Shown here piece by piece: positions 1-10,200 of a stretch of DNA of 64,000 nt. Location of the stretch: positions 434,001 to 498,000 of the forward strand of contig NZ_WBKI01000001.1 of assembly GCF_008830365.1 (NCBI RefSeq). The letters are read 5' to 3'. The stretch comes from Serratia proteamaculans. Lineage in GTDB: Bacteria > Pseudomonadota > Gammaproteobacteria > Enterobacterales > Enterobacteriaceae. Made by a program: the position numbers and the translations under genes. A model generated the notes under the pieces. The model was not told the DNA's origin, did not search any database, and saw nothing but the letters and a program-made list of their open reading frames with translations. Each line of letters starts with the position of its first letter. The first letter of the stretch is position 1.

Positions 1-382
1 AGTTCCATTTGATGCGTTGGCTGCCCAGAATGCCGGGTGCCAGGCGTTTTAATTCGCTGAACAGGGGATGCGCACCTGGGCCATTAACCTCAACCTTGCT
101 GAACAGCGGGAAGCTGACGCCATAGTTCAGCGTACAAAAGTTGGCGATCTCCAGTGGATCGCCAGGTTCTTGTGCACCGAACTGATTGCAGGGGAAACCC
201 AGCACCATCAGGCCGCGATCGCGATAGTACTGCCACAGATTTTCCAGCCCGTGGTACTGAGGCGTAAACCCGCATTTGCTGGCGGTGTTGACCACCAGGT
301 AAGCCCGGGCAGGGAAGTCGCCCAGGGTTTTGTGCTCCCCTTGCAGTGTGACGCAGGGGATAGATAACAGTGAGTGGATCAT
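1..382 (-). CDS. btuE: Glutathione peroxidase family protein BtuE, cut by window edge
   Basis: Thiol/glutathione peroxidase of the BtuE type, expected to reduce hydroperoxides in the cytoplasm or periplasm. Only the first 127 codons are in the window; the reading frame runs off position 1. The ATG at 382 opens MIHSLLSIPCVTLQGEH. The family signature NTASKCGFT carries the peroxidatic cysteine near residue 37, followed by LGFPCNQFGAQEPG near residues 68-81, the second glutathione-peroxidase signature. The last visible residues, IKWN, contain the conserved Trp-Asn of the active site. It lies downstream of aroH on the same strand but behind a strong terminator, so it is probably transcribed separately. 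The family call is firm; the symbol rests on similarity and synteny with E. coli. Confidence 0.88.
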   Translation of the reverse strand, partial: MIHSLLSIPCVTLQGEHKTLGDFPARAYLVVNTASKCGFTPQYHGLENLWQYYRDRGLMVLGFPCNQFGAQEPGDPLEIANFCTLNYGVSFPLFSKVEVNGPGAHPLFSELKRLAPGILGSQRIKWN

Positions 383-455
383 GCCTTGGCTCCAAATCCG
401 TTCCATGGGGAACTGCGAGAATTGCTACCAGTATAGATGAGTGAGTGGCGGGCGG

Positions 456-479
456 AAAAACCGGGGCGGGCGCCCCGGT
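456..479 (-). terminator. Rho-independent terminator of aroH
   Basis: Read on the minus strand, an 8-bp GC-rich stem (ACCGGGGC with GCCCCGGT, loop of 4) starts 7 nt after the aroH stop codon and is followed by a short T run. This is a textbook intrinsic terminator separating aroH from btuE. Confidence 0.85.
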
Positions 480-486
480 CATGGGA

Positions 487-1533
487 TCAGAAGCGGGTGT
501 CCACCGCATCGGCCAGCATGGCCAGCAGTTGTTCGCTATCGGACCAGCTCAGGCAAGGATCGGTGATGGACTGACCATAGGTCAGCGGCTGACCGGCAAC
601 GATTTTCTGGGTGCCTTCCACCAGGAAACTTTCTGCCATTACACCGGCGACGGCGACGGAACCGGCGCGGATTTGCTGGCAGACGTTTTCGGCTACTTCC
701 AACTGGCGACGATGCAATTTCTGGCAGTTACCGTGGCTGAAGTCGATCACCAACTGCTCCGGCAAATCGAATTCGCGCAGGCTGTCGCAGGCGGCGACCA
801 CATCGGTAGCGTGGTAGTTTGGCATCTTGCCGCCACGCATGATGATATGGCCGTAAGGGTTGCCGCTGGTCTGATAGATTGTCATCTGCCCGTGTTTGTC
901 CGGTGACAGGAACATATGTCCGGCCCGTGCCGCACGGATGGCATCAATCGCGATACGGGTGTTGCCGTCAGTGCCGTTCTTGAAGCCCACCGGGCAGGAA
1001 AGCGCAGAGGCCATTTCACGGTGGATCTGGCTTTCGGTAGTGCGTGCGCCAATCGCGCCCCAACTGATTAAGTCGGCAATGTACTGACCAACCACCATGT
1101 CGAGGAACTCGGTGGCGGTTGGCAGGCCGAGCTGGTTCACTTCCAGCAGCAGCCGACGCGCCATTTCGATCCCCCGATTGACCTGGAAGGTGCCATCCAG
1201 TGCCGGATCGGAAATCAGGCCTTTCCAGCCGACCACGGTACGCGGTTTTTCAAAATAGGTGCGCATCACGATTTCCAGACGGTCCTGGTAACGAATGCGC
1301 AGCGCATTCAGACGGCCGGCATAGTCGACGGCGGCGTCCAGATCGTGGATAGAGCAAGGGCCGATCACCACCAGCAGGCGACGATCTTCGCCGGTCAGGA
1401 TCTTTTCAATTCGCTGCCGTGAGGCAGTCACGTTGTCCGCGATTTCCGCCGAGATTGGCAACTTCTCCGCCAGTTCTTGTGGCGTGACGAGGCTGTCGAT
1501 GCGCGCGGTCCGCAGTTCATCTGTTTTGTGCAT
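487..1533 (-). CDS. aroH: 3-deoxy-7-phosphoheptulonate synthase, Trp-sensitive type (AroH)
   Basis: Condenses phosphoenolpyruvate and erythrose 4-phosphate to DAHP, the first step of the shikimate pathway, in the cytoplasm. The chosen ATG at 1533 gives MHKTDELRTARIDSLVTPQEL and 348 residues, the length of E. coli AroH; an upstream in-frame extension to 1731 lacks similarity and is non-coding. Class I DAHP synthase signatures are visible: VVIGPCSIHD near residue 60, the PEP/metal-binding GARTTESQIHRE, VGFKNGTDG and DFSHGNCQK. Paralogue assignment (AroH rather than AroF or AroG) rests on sequence resemblance and on the ppsR neighbour, as in E. coli. I saw no convincing TrpR operator in the 197 bp upstream. 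Confidence 0.92.
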   Translation of the reverse strand: MHKTDELRTARIDSLVTPQELAEKLPISAEIADNVTASRQRIEKILTGEDRRLLVVIGPCSIHDLDAAVDYAGRLNALRIRYQDRLEIVMRTYFEKPRTVVGWKGLISDPALDGTFQVNRGIEMARRLLLEVNQLGLPTATEFLDMVVGQYIADLISWGAIGARTTESQIHREMASALSCPVGFKNGTDGNTRIAIDAIRAARAGHMFLSPDKHGQMTIYQTSGNPYGHIIMRGGKMPNYHATDVVAACDSLREFDLPEQLVIDFSHGNCQKLHRRQLEVAENVCQQIRAGSVAVAGVMAESFLVEGTQKIVAGQPLTYGQSITDPCLSWSDSEQLLAMLADAVDTRF

Positions 1534-1696
1534 GATTTTCTCTAAAGACTTTTCTTCGCTGCGGCAGGAGTGCCGGGAAGTGATGGCGATCACAATAACG
1601 TAAAAACCGATGAATTCAACCGGAGAAACTGTGTTCTGTTGATCAAAACCGCTAAAAAAAGCACAAAAAACGTGGCCCGTGGGGAAATAAACAACA

Positions 1697-1724
1697 GATG
1701 GCAGGGGGCTTCTTTCCCGCCATC
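1697..1724 (-). terminator. Probable terminator of ppsR
   Basis: A hairpin with GATGGC/GCCATC arms and a further G:C stretch lies just past the ppsR stop codon on the minus strand. It is followed by a T-rich stretch (TGTTGTTTATTT) rather than a clean T run, so termination may be partial and aroH could receive some read-through. Confidence 0.55.
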
Positions 1725-1730
1725 TTATCA

Positions 1731-2552
1731 TCAGAACATACGGCGGCTCATGCCCAGAATATCCAGTATTTTGGTCGAGATCTCTTCCACCGAATAATTG
1801 GTGGTGTTCAGATAACGGATCTGGTTTTTACGAAACAGCGCCTCGACTTCTGCAAGCTCCATCCGGCACTGGCGAATTGAGGCATAACGGCTGTTTTCTC
1901 GACGTTCTTCGCGGATGGCGGCCAAACGTTCCGGGTCGATGGTCAGGCCGAAAAGCTTGTGCTGAAACGGCTTCAGCGCCACGGGAAGGTGCAAATTGTC
2001 CATATCGTCGGCGGTAAACGGGTAATTGGCGGCGCGGATACCGAACTGCATCGCCAGATACAGGCTGGTGGGGGTCTTGCCGCAGCGCGAAACGCCGAGC
2101 AAAATCACCTGAGCCTGATCGAGATTACGCAGCGAAATACCGTCATCATGGGCTAACGTGTAGTCAATGGCGGCGATACGGGCGTCATATTTGCCGAGGT
2201 TGCTGGCGGTCAACCCGTGGGTGCGGTTGGGCACCGGGGTCGGTTCCACTTCCAGTTCACCCTGCAACGGGCCGACCAGCGCCTGCACGATATCCTGGCA
2301 GAAACCTTCGCTCTGGGTAATGACATTGCGCACTTCCGGCGAAATGATTGAGTAAAACACCAGCGGCCGCACGCCGGTCTCTCGATAAATATCGTTAATC
2401 TGCTGACAAACCCCACGGGCCCGCGCTTCGGTTTCCACAAAGGGCAGCGTAAAGGTGGTGGCCTTCACCGGAAATTGCGACAACACTGCGTGGCCTAAAA
2501 CCTCGGCGGTGATCGCCGTACCGTCCGAAATATAAAAAACGCTTCTTTCCAC
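1731..2552 (-). CDS. ppsR: PEP synthetase regulatory protein PpsR (bifunctional kinase/pyrophosphorylase)
   Basis: ADP-dependent kinase and Pi-dependent pyrophosphorylase that switches PEP synthase off and on by modifying a threonine next to its catalytic histidine. A GTG start at 2552 is preferred: it is preceded by AAGGAG seven bases upstream and begins [22 protein letters not shown], giving 273 residues, close to the E. coli protein. The in-frame upstream extension has no family similarity. The P-loop [11 protein letters not shown] near residues 150-160 and the NYPFTADDM segment are typical of the family (former DUF299). It is divergent from its target gene ppsA across a 533-bp gap, the usual enterobacterial arrangement. 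Confidence 0.93.
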   Translation of the reverse strand: MERSVFYISDGTAITAEVLGHAVLSQFPVKATTFTLPFVETEARARGVCQQINDIYRETGVRPLVFYSIISPEVRNVITQSEGFCQDIVQALVGPLQGELEVEPTPVPNRTHGLTASNLGKYDARIAAIDYTLAHDDGISLRNLDQAQVILLGVSRCGKTPTSLYLAMQFGIRAANYPFTADDMDNLHLPVALKPFQHKLFGLTIDPERLAAIREERRENSRYASIRQCRMELAEVEALFRKNQIRYLNTTNYSVEEISTKILDILGMSRRMF

Positions 2553-3085
2553 CCTGGGCTCCTTACCTGAAACGCTGACGTCATTATCACGTTTGCCTGT
2601 CCTTATCATGGGCTGCAGATTTACCTGCGGTAAAGGGGCGGGCGAAAAAATTGTGATAATGCAGGCAGAGTCGATGACCAATTGCGGCGGTCAGAGAATA
2701 ACCGAACGTCATGAAAATACCTGGTTAAAACGCTATTTTAATTTTTATGAAAAATGCGGGTTTATTTCTAATGAGGAATTATTCGGCAGGGTGGCGCTAT
2801 TTTCACCAAAGACAGGGTGAATCACAGGGTTTTTAAAAATGAAGTTTAAAATATACTTAATTTGTTGAGATTTAAGCTATTAGTGCGAAAGGGAACGATT
2901 CCAGGTCGATTTCTCTTTTCAGGAAGTTTTCCTAAAATCCACTTTCTTCGCCGGGTTGATCGATTCACCTTTCCATTTCTTATGGATCATTGTGCTAGTC
3001 TGATTCGGCACCGTTTTAGCGGCGCTGAGAAAGCAAGCGAATTAAATCCGTCTATACCCTACTGATAGCAATAAGGATTGTCTCG
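2553..3085. other. ppsR-ppsA divergent intergenic region
   Basis: This 533-bp AT-rich gap separates two divergent genes. It contains one consensus Cra site (2956-2969) and, downstream, an extended -10-like TGTGCTAGT at 2991-2999. If transcription starts near 3006-3008 the Cra site is centred close to -45, the activating position known for E. coli ppsA. The remaining short open frames have no ribosome sites or recognisable products. I could not place the ppsR promoter. Confidence 0.6.
2956..2969 (-). promoter_or_regulatory. Cra (FruR) operator of ppsA
   Basis: On the minus strand the sequence reads GGTGAATCGATCAA, which fits every position of the consensus RSTGAAWCSNTHHW as I remember it. Cra activates ppsA in E. 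coli when fructose 1-phosphate and FBP are low, i.e. during gluconeogenesis. The location upstream of a plausible -10 supports activation. Confidence 0.72.
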
Positions 3086-5464
3086 ATGTCCAACAATGGC
3101 CCAGACTTGCGTAATGTGCTTTGGTACAACCAGCTCGGCATGCACGACGTTGACCGTGTCGGCGGCAAAAATGCCTCCCTCGGTGAAATGATCACCAATC
3201 TTTCCGATTTGGGCGTTGCCGTGCCAAACGGTTTTGCCACCACCGCGCAGGCGTTTAACGATTTCCTCGAGCAAAGCGGTGTTAACCAGCGCATCTATCA
3301 GTTACTGGATCAAACTGACGTTGACGACATTGCTCAATTGACCAAGGCTGGCGCGCAAATTCGCCAATGGGTCATCGACACGCCGTTCCATGCGGAATTC
3401 GAGCGTGAAATTAACCTGGCTTACCAGCAACTGGCTGACGGCGAGCCGGAAGCGTCATTCGCCGTGCGCTCCTCAGCCACCGCAGAAGACATGCCGGATG
3501 CTTCCTTTGCCGGTCAGCAGGAAACCTTTCTTAACGTGCAGGGTATCGACGCCGTTATGGTAGCGATCAAGCACGTGTTTGCCTCACTGTTTAACGACCG
3601 TGCCATCTCCTACCGCGTGCATCAGGGTTACGATCACCGCGGCGTGGCCCTGTCGGCTGGCGTGCAGCGCATGGTGCGTTCTGACCTCGCATCTTCGGGT
3701 GTGATGTTCACCATCGATACCGAATCCGGATTTGATCAGGTGGTGTTTATCACCTCCGCCTTCGGCCTGGGTGAAATGGTGGTGCAGGGCGCAGTCAACC
3801 CTGACGAGTTTTATGTGCATAAACCGACGCTGCTGCGAGGCAACCCGGCTATCGTGCGCCGCAACCTGGGGTCGAAGAAAATCCGCATGGTGTATGCGCC
3901 ATCGCAGGATCACGGCAAACAGGTACAAATTGAAGATGTGCCAGAGCAGCAACGCAATCGTTTCTCTCTGACCGACGAAGAAGTGCAGGGGCTGGCACAC
4001 CAGGCGATCCTGATCGAAAAACACTACGGTCGTCCGATGGACATCGAGTGGGCAAAAGACGGTCATACCGGCAAATTGCTGATCGTACAGGCCCGTCCGG
4101 AAACCGTGCGCTCTAACGAGCAAACCATGGAGCGCTATCAGCTTAACGCAACCAGCCCGGTGCTGGTGGAAGGGCGTGCCATCGGCCATCGCATTGGCGC
4201 AGGCCCGGTGAAGGTCATCCATAACATCAGCGAGATGGATCGTATTCAGCCGGGCGATGTTTTGGTGACTGACATGACCGACCCGGATTGGGAACCGATC
4301 ATGAAGAAAGCCGCGGCGATCGTCACCAACCGTGGCGGCCGTACTTGCCACGCAGCGATCATCGCGCGTGAACTGGGCATTCCGGCGGTGGTGGGCTGCG
4401 GTAACGCAACAGATCTGCTGAAAGAAGGCCAGCAGGTCACCGTTTCTTGTGCAGAAGGTGATACCGGCTTCGTTTACAGCGACATCCTCGATTTTAACGT
4501 GCAGAGTTCCGAAGTAACCGAATTGCCAGATCTGCCGCTGAAAATCATGATGAACGTCGGTAACCCTGACCGTGCCTTCGATTTCGCGCGTTTGCCGAAT
4601 GAAGGTGTGGGGCTGGCCCGTCTGGAATTTATCATCAACCGTATGATTGGCGTGCATCCGAAGGCGTTGCTGGAGTTTGATCAGCAGACCCCAGAGCTGC
4701 AAACGGAAATCAAGGCGTTGATGCAGGGCTATGACCATCCGGTCGAGTTCTATGTTGGCCGTCTGACAGAAGGGATTGCTACGCTGGGTGCGGCGTTCTG
4801 GCCGAAGCGGGTGATCGTGCGCCTGTCCGACTTCAAGTCCAATGAGTATGCCAACCTGGTCGGTGGCGAGAAGTATGAACCGCACGAAGAGAACCCAATG
4901 CTGGGCTTCCGTGGCGCCGGTCGCTATGTGTCTGACAACTTCCGTGACTGTTTCGCGATGGAATGTGACGCGGTAAAACGCGTACGTAACGAAATGGGCC
5001 TGACCAACGTCGAAATCATGGTGCCGTTTGTTCGCACGGTGGAACAGGCGGAAGCAGTGGTTGCCGAGTTGGCACGTCAGGGCCTGAAGCGTGGCGAGAA
5101 CGGCCTGAAAGTGATCATGATGTGCGAGATCCCGTCCAATGCGCTGTTGGCGGATCAGTTCCTCGAGCACTTTGATGGCTTCTCTATCGGCTCCAACGAC
5201 ATGACCCAGTTAACCCTGGGGCTGGATCGTGACTCGGGCGTGGTGTCTGAGCTGTTTGATGAGCGTAACGAAGCGGTGAAAATTCTGCTGTCGATGGCGA
5301 TTCAGGCGGCCAAGCGCCAGGGGAAATACGTCGGCATTTGCGGTCAGGGTCCGTCCGACCATGAAGACTTTGCAGAATGGCTGATGGATCAGGGCATTGA
5401 CAGCCTGTCGCTCAACCCGGACACCGTAGTGCAAACCTGGGTTAATCTGTCGAAGAGAAAGTAA
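3086..5464 (+). CDS. ppsA: Phosphoenolpyruvate synthase (pyruvate, water dikinase)
   Basis: Converts pyruvate, ATP and water to PEP, AMP and Pi for gluconeogenesis. The 792 residues match the E. coli length. Domain order is visible: an N-terminal ATP-grasp nucleotide-binding domain (about 1-350, with [10 protein letters not shown] and [20 protein letters not shown]), a swivelling phosphohistidine domain (about 360-480) with [15 protein letters not shown] around the catalytic His421, and a C-terminal PEP/pyruvate barrel with GFRGAGRY and [13 protein letters not shown]. The neighbouring threonine in RTCH is the PpsR target. AAGGA lies upstream of the ATG. Expression is likely activated by Cra from the site at 2956-2969. 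An intrinsic terminator follows. Confidence 0.97.
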   Translation: MSNNGPDLRNVLWYNQLGMHDVDRVGGKNASLGEMITNLSDLGVAVPNGFATTAQAFNDFLEQSGVNQRIYQLLDQTDVDDIAQLTKAGAQIRQWVIDTPFHAEFEREINLAYQQLADGEPEASFAVRSSATAEDMPDASFAGQQETFLNVQGIDAVMVAIKHVFASLFNDRAISYRVHQGYDHRGVALSAGVQRMVRSDLASSGVMFTIDTESGFDQVVFITSAFGLGEMVVQGAVNPDEFYVHKPTLLRGNPAIVRRNLGSKKIRMVYAPSQDHGKQVQIEDVPEQQRNRFSLTDEEVQGLAHQAILIEKHYGRPMDIEWAKDGHTGKLLIVQARPETVRSNEQTMERYQLNATSPVLVEGRAIGHRIGAGPVKVIHNISEMDRIQPGDVLVTDMTDPDWEPIMKKAAAIVTNRGGRTCHAAIIARELGIPAVVGCGNATDLLKEGQQVTVSCAEGDTGFVYSDILDFNVQSSEVTELPDLPLKIMMNVGNPDRAFDFARLPNEGVGLARLEFIINRMIGVHPKALLEFDQQTPELQTEIKALMQGYDHPVEFYVGRLTEGIATLGAAFWPKRVIVRLSDFKSNEYANLVGGEKYEPHEENPMLGFRGAGRYVSDNFRDCFAMECDAVKRVRNEMGLTNVEIMVPFVRTVEQAEAVVAELARQGLKRGENGLKVIMMCEIPSNALLADQFLEHFDGFSIGSNDMTQLTLGLDRDSGVVSELFDERNEAVKILLSMAIQAAKRQGKYVGICGQGPSDHEDFAEWLMDQGIDSLSLNPDTVVQTWVNLSKRK

Positions 5465-5494
5465 TTCTCGGGTAAAGAATTAACCACGGATCTT

Positions 5495-5525
5495 AAAGCC
5501 GTAGCTCAGGTTACGGCTTTTTTAT
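5495..5525 (+). terminator. Terminator of ppsA
   Basis: AAAGCCGTA and TACGGCTTT form a 9-bp stem with an 8-nt loop, followed by a T run, 30 bp after the ppsA stop codon. Confidence 0.88.
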
Positions 5526-5578
5526 TTCTGAATGTAAATAGAATTGGTGCTGGGAATAATAATGGTCAAAAAAAGAAT

Positions 5579-5688
5579 AAAAAAAAGCCCATCATAGAAG
5601 ACGGGCAAAGACTACACACAGCAATTCACATGTATGGCATTACATTGTTTGGAAATCTTGCTTTAAATCAGGTATTTGAAGCAATAGA
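5579..5688 (-). ncRNA. rprA: RprA small regulatory RNA
   Basis: Hfq-dependent sRNA that in E. coli activates translation of rpoS and other mRNAs. On the minus strand the 3' part, GAATTGCTGTGTGTAGTCTT, is identical to the conserved 3' region of E. coli RprA as I recall it. A terminator hairpin follows (GCCCGTC/GATGGGC, loop of 6) with eight Ts ending at 5579. The 5' half forms its own hairpin (TTGCTT/AAGCAA with inner AAAT/ATTT), as in the known RNA, but its sequence has diverged. A TATTAT -10 at 5694-5699 puts the 5' end near 5685-5689, so the RNA is about 107-110 nt against about 105 in E. coli. Location next to ydiK also matches E. coli. The exact 5' end is inferred. Confidence 0.9.
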
Positions 5689-5693
5689 TGGCA

Positions 5694-5767
5694 ATAATAC
5701 TAAATATTTAAGCGTCGCCAGTCATTAAGAATCGTCCTAATCAAGTTCCGTATTAGAATTTATTCTA
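5694..5767 (-). promoter_or_regulatory. rprA promoter with RcsB box and second palindrome
   Basis: The -10 TATTAT occupies 5694-5699 (minus strand). At 5726-5739 the sequence TAAGAATCGTCCTA differs at two central bases from the RcsAB consensus TAAGAATATTCCTA and is centred near -45 of the inferred start, the position expected of an activator. A perfect 14-bp palindrome, TAGAATTTATTCTA (5754-5767), lies 15 bp further upstream and resembles a second Rcs site. In E. coli rprA is strongly activated by the Rcs envelope-stress phosphorelay. Confidence 0.72.
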
Positions 5768-5900
5768 AAGGGAACTCAATTTTATCTGTCTCTAAAAAGA
5801 TGTATTTACTCAGTATGTTTAATTAATGTTCATTGGGGACGTCACAGCGGCGAGTTTGATAATCGTGGCGGGAGAATTCAAAAAACAAAATGGAGCAGGA

Positions 5901-5929
5901 GGTTCCTGCCCGGCAGCCCGGACAGGAAC
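5901..5929 (-). terminator. Hairpin after ydiK
   Basis: Seven bases past the ydiK stop codon an imperfect 12-bp GC-rich stem (GTTCCTG.CCGG with CCGG.CAGGAAC) can form. No T run follows directly, so it may protect the mRNA 3' end or terminate weakly. In that case ydiK transcripts would run toward the rprA promoter on the same strand. Confidence 0.45.
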
Positions 5930-5935
5930 GGGGGA

Positions 5936-7036
5936 TTACATCTGTTCCAGTTCTTTGGCGACGTCTTCCAGATCGGTGGTCGGCTCGGGGGCTTCGTTCA
6001 TCCAGGCAGTGAGCAAACGATAAGACACCGCCAGGACCACCGGGCCGATAAACAACCCAATCATGCCGAAGGCCAGCAGGCCACCGATAACGCCGGACAG
6101 GATCAGGATCATCGGCAGATCGGCGCCCATGCGGATCAGCACTGGCCGCAGCACGTTATCCAGCGTGGCCACCACGCAGCTCCAGACCAGCAACACGGTG
6201 CCCCAGGTGGTATCGCCACTCCAGTACAGCCAGATAATGGCCGGCACCAGCACCAGTAACGGCCCCAATTGCGCCACGCAGCAGATAAAGATCAGTACCG
6301 TCAGCAGAGTCGCAGCAGGAATGCCGGTTACGGCCAGGCCAATACCGCCCAGTACCGATTGCACCAGCGCGGTGACTACCACACCCAGCGCCACGGCGCG
6401 GATCGCCTGACCGCCGAGCACCACCGCCGCGTCGCCTCTTTCGGCACCCAGGCGGGTTGCAAAGTGACGAATGCCCAGAGCCACTTGCTCACCGCGGGCA
6501 TACAGCAACACGCTAAATAACAGCATTAGCGTGCAATGCAACAGCAGGCGGCCAATATGTGCGGCCTGTGCTACAAACCAGGTGGCGGTCTGGCCGAAGT
6601 AAGGCTGTACCTTCGCCACCAGTGCGGTTCCGCCGGCGTTCACCAGCGTATGATAACTGGTATAGATCTTGTCGCCGATCATCGGGATCGATTGCAGCCA
6701 GGCCAGATCGGGAATATGCAGTTTCCCAGGCGTACTGGCCCAGGCAACGATTGGCGCGCTGTTGTCCACTACGCTGCTGACCAGAAGAGAGATTGGCAGG
6801 ATGAACAGCAGGATCAGCAGCAGCGTCATCACGATCACCGCCAGCGAACGCCGTCCCCACAGTATTCTTTGCAGTTTAATCAGCAGCGGCCAGGTGGCGA
6901 TGACCACCATGCCGGCCCAGGCAAAGCCGAGTATAAAAGGTTGAACGACCCAAAAACAGGCGACGATCATAATGACGATAAACATCACGCCAAAAATGAG
7001 CCGTGGCAAATCATATCGGGATTTCGGGATTGTCAT
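5936..7036 (-). CDS. ydiK: AI-2E family transporter YdiK
   Basis: Polytopic inner-membrane protein of the AI-2E transporter (PerM/UPF0118) family; the substrate of YdiK is not established. The 366 residues show hydrophobic segments at about 15-35, 37-55, 65-90, 155-180, 210-240, 245-275, 285-300 and 310-345, in the usual family pattern of paired N-terminal helices, a soluble insert and a C-terminal bundle. The block IRMGADLPMILILSGVIGGL is highly conserved with E. coli YdiK. The ATG at 7036 starts MTIPKSRYDLPRL. It is divergent from ydiJ across 252 bp, in which I see no convincing operator. Confidence 0.9.
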   Translation of the reverse strand: MTIPKSRYDLPRLIFGVMFIVIMIVACFWVVQPFILGFAWAGMVVIATWPLLIKLQRILWGRRSLAVIVMTLLLILLFILPISLLVSSVVDNSAPIVAWASTPGKLHIPDLAWLQSIPMIGDKIYTSYHTLVNAGGTALVAKVQPYFGQTATWFVAQAAHIGRLLLHCTLMLLFSVLLYARGEQVALGIRHFATRLGAERGDAAVVLGGQAIRAVALGVVVTALVQSVLGGIGLAVTGIPAATLLTVLIFICCVAQLGPLLVLVPAIIWLYWSGDTTWGTVLLVWSCVVATLDNVLRPVLIRMGADLPMILILSGVIGGLLAFGMIGLFIGPVVLAVSYRLLTAWMNEAPEPTTDLEDVAKELEQM

Positions 7037-7288
7037 GAATGGGTTCTCATTCTGGTAAGTTAACTCCTTGGGGCCGTTTAATCATGGTGCATGTTGGTGA
7101 AAAACGACAGGGCGGCACACCTTTTGTTGCAGGCCATACTGCGGCAGGGCAATTGCAATAATCTGCATGCCTTCACTAAACGAGTATGTTAGTTTTTATC
7201 CCTAATAAAAAACAGGGTGGGCCTGAATAAAGGCCTGATTCAGCGTTCATAAGCGCATAAAAATTAGACAGACAGGGTCAAAAATCGA

Positions 7289-10200
7289 ATGATCCCACAA
7301 ATTTCTCAGGCACCCGGCCTCGTTCAACGGGTGCTCGACTTTTTGGAAGCGTTAAAGCAAAACGGATTCAACGGTGATATCGCCACCAGCTACGCCGACC
7401 GGCTGACGATGGCCACCGACAACAGTATCTATCAGTTGCTGCCTGACGCGGTAGTGTTTCCCCGCTCCACCGCCGATGTGGCGCTGATAGCCCGCCTGGC
7501 GGCCGAAGAGCGTTTCACTGCGCTGACCTTCAGCCCGCGCGGCGGCGGTACCGGCACCAACGGTCAGTCGCTCAACAGCGGTATCGTGGTGGATATGTCG
7601 CGCCACATGAACCGCATTCTTGAAATCAACGTCGAGCAGGGCTGGGTCAAGGTTGAGGCCGGGGTGATCAAGGACCAGCTAAACCAGTATCTGCGGCCGT
7701 TCGGTTATTTCTTTTCGCCGGAACTGTCCACCAGTAACCGCGCCACGCTTGGCGGTATGATCAACACCGACGCCTCCGGCCAGGGTTCGCTGGTGTACGG
7801 CAAAACTTCCGATCACGTGTTGGGTCTGCGGGCGGTGCTGCTGGGCGGCGATATGATTGACACCCGCGCCATGCCGACACCGCTGGCGGAAACGATTGCC
7901 TGCGAAGAGACCGTTGAAGGGCGTATTTATAACCAGGTGCTCAACAGTTGTCGCGATCAGCGCGGGTTGATCCTGGAAAAATTCCCCAAGCTTAATCGCT
8001 TCCTGACTGGTTACGATCTGCGCCATGTGTTCAGCGATGATATGCAAACCTTCGATCTGACGCGTATTTTGACCGGCGCCGAAGGGACGCTGGCGTTTAT
8101 CACTGAAGCGCGGCTGGATATCACGCCGCTGCCGAAGGTGCGCCGACTGGTGAATGTCAAATACGACTCCTTTGATTCCGCCCTGCGCAACGCCCCCTTT
8201 ATGGTGGAAGCCAAGGCGCTGTCGGTCGAGACCATTGACTCCAAGGTATTGAACCTGGCGCGTGAAGACATCGTCTGGCATTCGGTCAATGAACTGATCA
8301 CCAACGTGCAGGATAAAGAGATGCTGGGTCTGAACATCGTCGAGTTTGCCGGCGATGACAAGGAACTGATCGACCAACAGATGGAGAGTCTGTGCCTGCG
8401 GCTGGATGAGTTGATCTCCGGGCAACAGGGCGGGGTGATCGGCTATCAGATCTGTGGCGATCTGGTCGGCATCGAAAGAATTTATAACATGCGTAAAAAA
8501 GCGGTCGGGTTATTGGGTAACGCCAAAGGGCGTGCCAAACCGATCCCGTTTGCTGAAGATACCTGTGTGCCGCCGCAGCATCTGGCCGATTATATTGTCG
8601 AGTTCCGCCAACTGCTGGACAGCCATAACCTCAGCTACGGCATGTTTGGCCATGTAGATGCCGGCGTCTTGCACGTGCGACCGGCGCTCGATATGTGCGA
8701 TCCCCAACAGGAAGTGCTGATGAAGCAGCTTTCTGACCAGGTGGTGGCGTTGACCGCCAAGTATGGCGGCTTGCTGTGGGGGGAACATGGCAAAGGGTTC
8801 CGCGCCGAATACAGTCCGGAGTTCTTCGGTGAGCAACTGTACCAGGAACTGCGCCGTATCAAGGCTGTGTTCGATCCGAACAACCGGCTCAACCCCGGTA
8901 AAATCTGCCCGCCGTTAGGCGTCGATGCGCCGATGATGAAAGTGGACGCCGCCAAACGCGGTACGCTCGATCGTCGGATCCCGGTCGAAGTGCGCACCTC
9001 GTTCCGCGGAGCCATGGAATGTAACGGCAACGGCTTGTGCTTCAATTTTGATGTGCGCAGCCCAATGTGCCCATCGATGAAGATCACCGGCACCCGCATT
9101 CACTCGCCAAAAGGCCGGGCGGCACTGGTGCGTGAATGGCTGCGCCTGCTGTCCGAGCAGGGCGTCGATCCGCTGGTGCTGGAAAAGCAATTGCCGCAGC
9201 AGCGCCTCAGCTTCCGTACCCTGATCGAGAAAACCCGCAATAGCTGGTATGCCGGTAAAGGCGAATATGATTTCTCGCACGAGGTGAAAGAGGCGATGTC
9301 AGGTTGCCTGGCCTGTAAAGCCTGCTCCACCCAGTGTCCGATTAAAATTGACGTGCCGGGCTTCCGCTCACGTTTCCTGCAGCTTTACCACACCCGCTAT
9401 CTGAGACCGGCGCGTGACTATATGGTCGCCGGCGTGGAAAGTTACACCCCGCTGATGGCGAAAGCGCCGAAAGTGTTCAACTTCTTCTTCCGCCAGCCTT
9501 GGGTGCGTGAACTGAGCCGCAGCAGTATCGGCATGGTCGATTTGCCGATGCTCTCCAGCCCGACGTTGCGCCAACAGCTTTCCGGTCACGGCGCGCTAAC
9601 CATGACGCTGGAACAGCTAGAAGCGTTGAGTTCGGAGCAGCGTGAACAGCATGTGTTGATCGTGCAGGATCCCTTTACCAGCTATTACGATGCCAAAGTG
9701 GTGGCGGATTTTGTACGGCTGGTGGAAAAGTTAGGTTACCGCCCGGTGCTGCTGCCGTTCTCACCCAACGGCAAGGCGCAGCATATCAAAGGCTTCCTGA
9801 CGCGTTTTGCCCGCACTGCACGCAAGACCGCCGATTTTCTCAACCGGGTGGCCAAGCTTGGCATGCCGTTGGTGGGGGTCGATCCTGCCCTGGTGTTGTG
9901 TTACCGCGATGAATATAACGAGATCCTCGGGGAAACTCGTGGGGACTTCCAGGTGCAGTTGGTACACGAATGGTTGCAGCAACTGTTGGCCGAGCGAGCG
10001 GAACAGCCGGCGACCGGTGAGGCCTGGTATCTGTTTGGCCACTGCACCGAGACCACGGCGTTGCCGACCAGCGGCCAACATTGGACGTCGATCTTTGCAC
10101 GCTTTGGCGCCAGGCTGGAAAATGTCAGCGTCGGTTGCTGCGGCATGGCGGGGACTTACGGCCATGAAGTGAAGAACCTGCAGAATTCGCTCGGCATTTA

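Noticed and set aside
1534..1730. TrpR operator upstream of aroH
   Set aside because: No sequence resembling the CTAG-centred trp operator was found in this gap.
3584..5170. A 528-codon open frame antisense to ppsA
   Set aside because: It is a shadow of the highly biased ppsA codons; no ribosome site, no family similarity and a His/Gln-rich composition typical of antisense frames.
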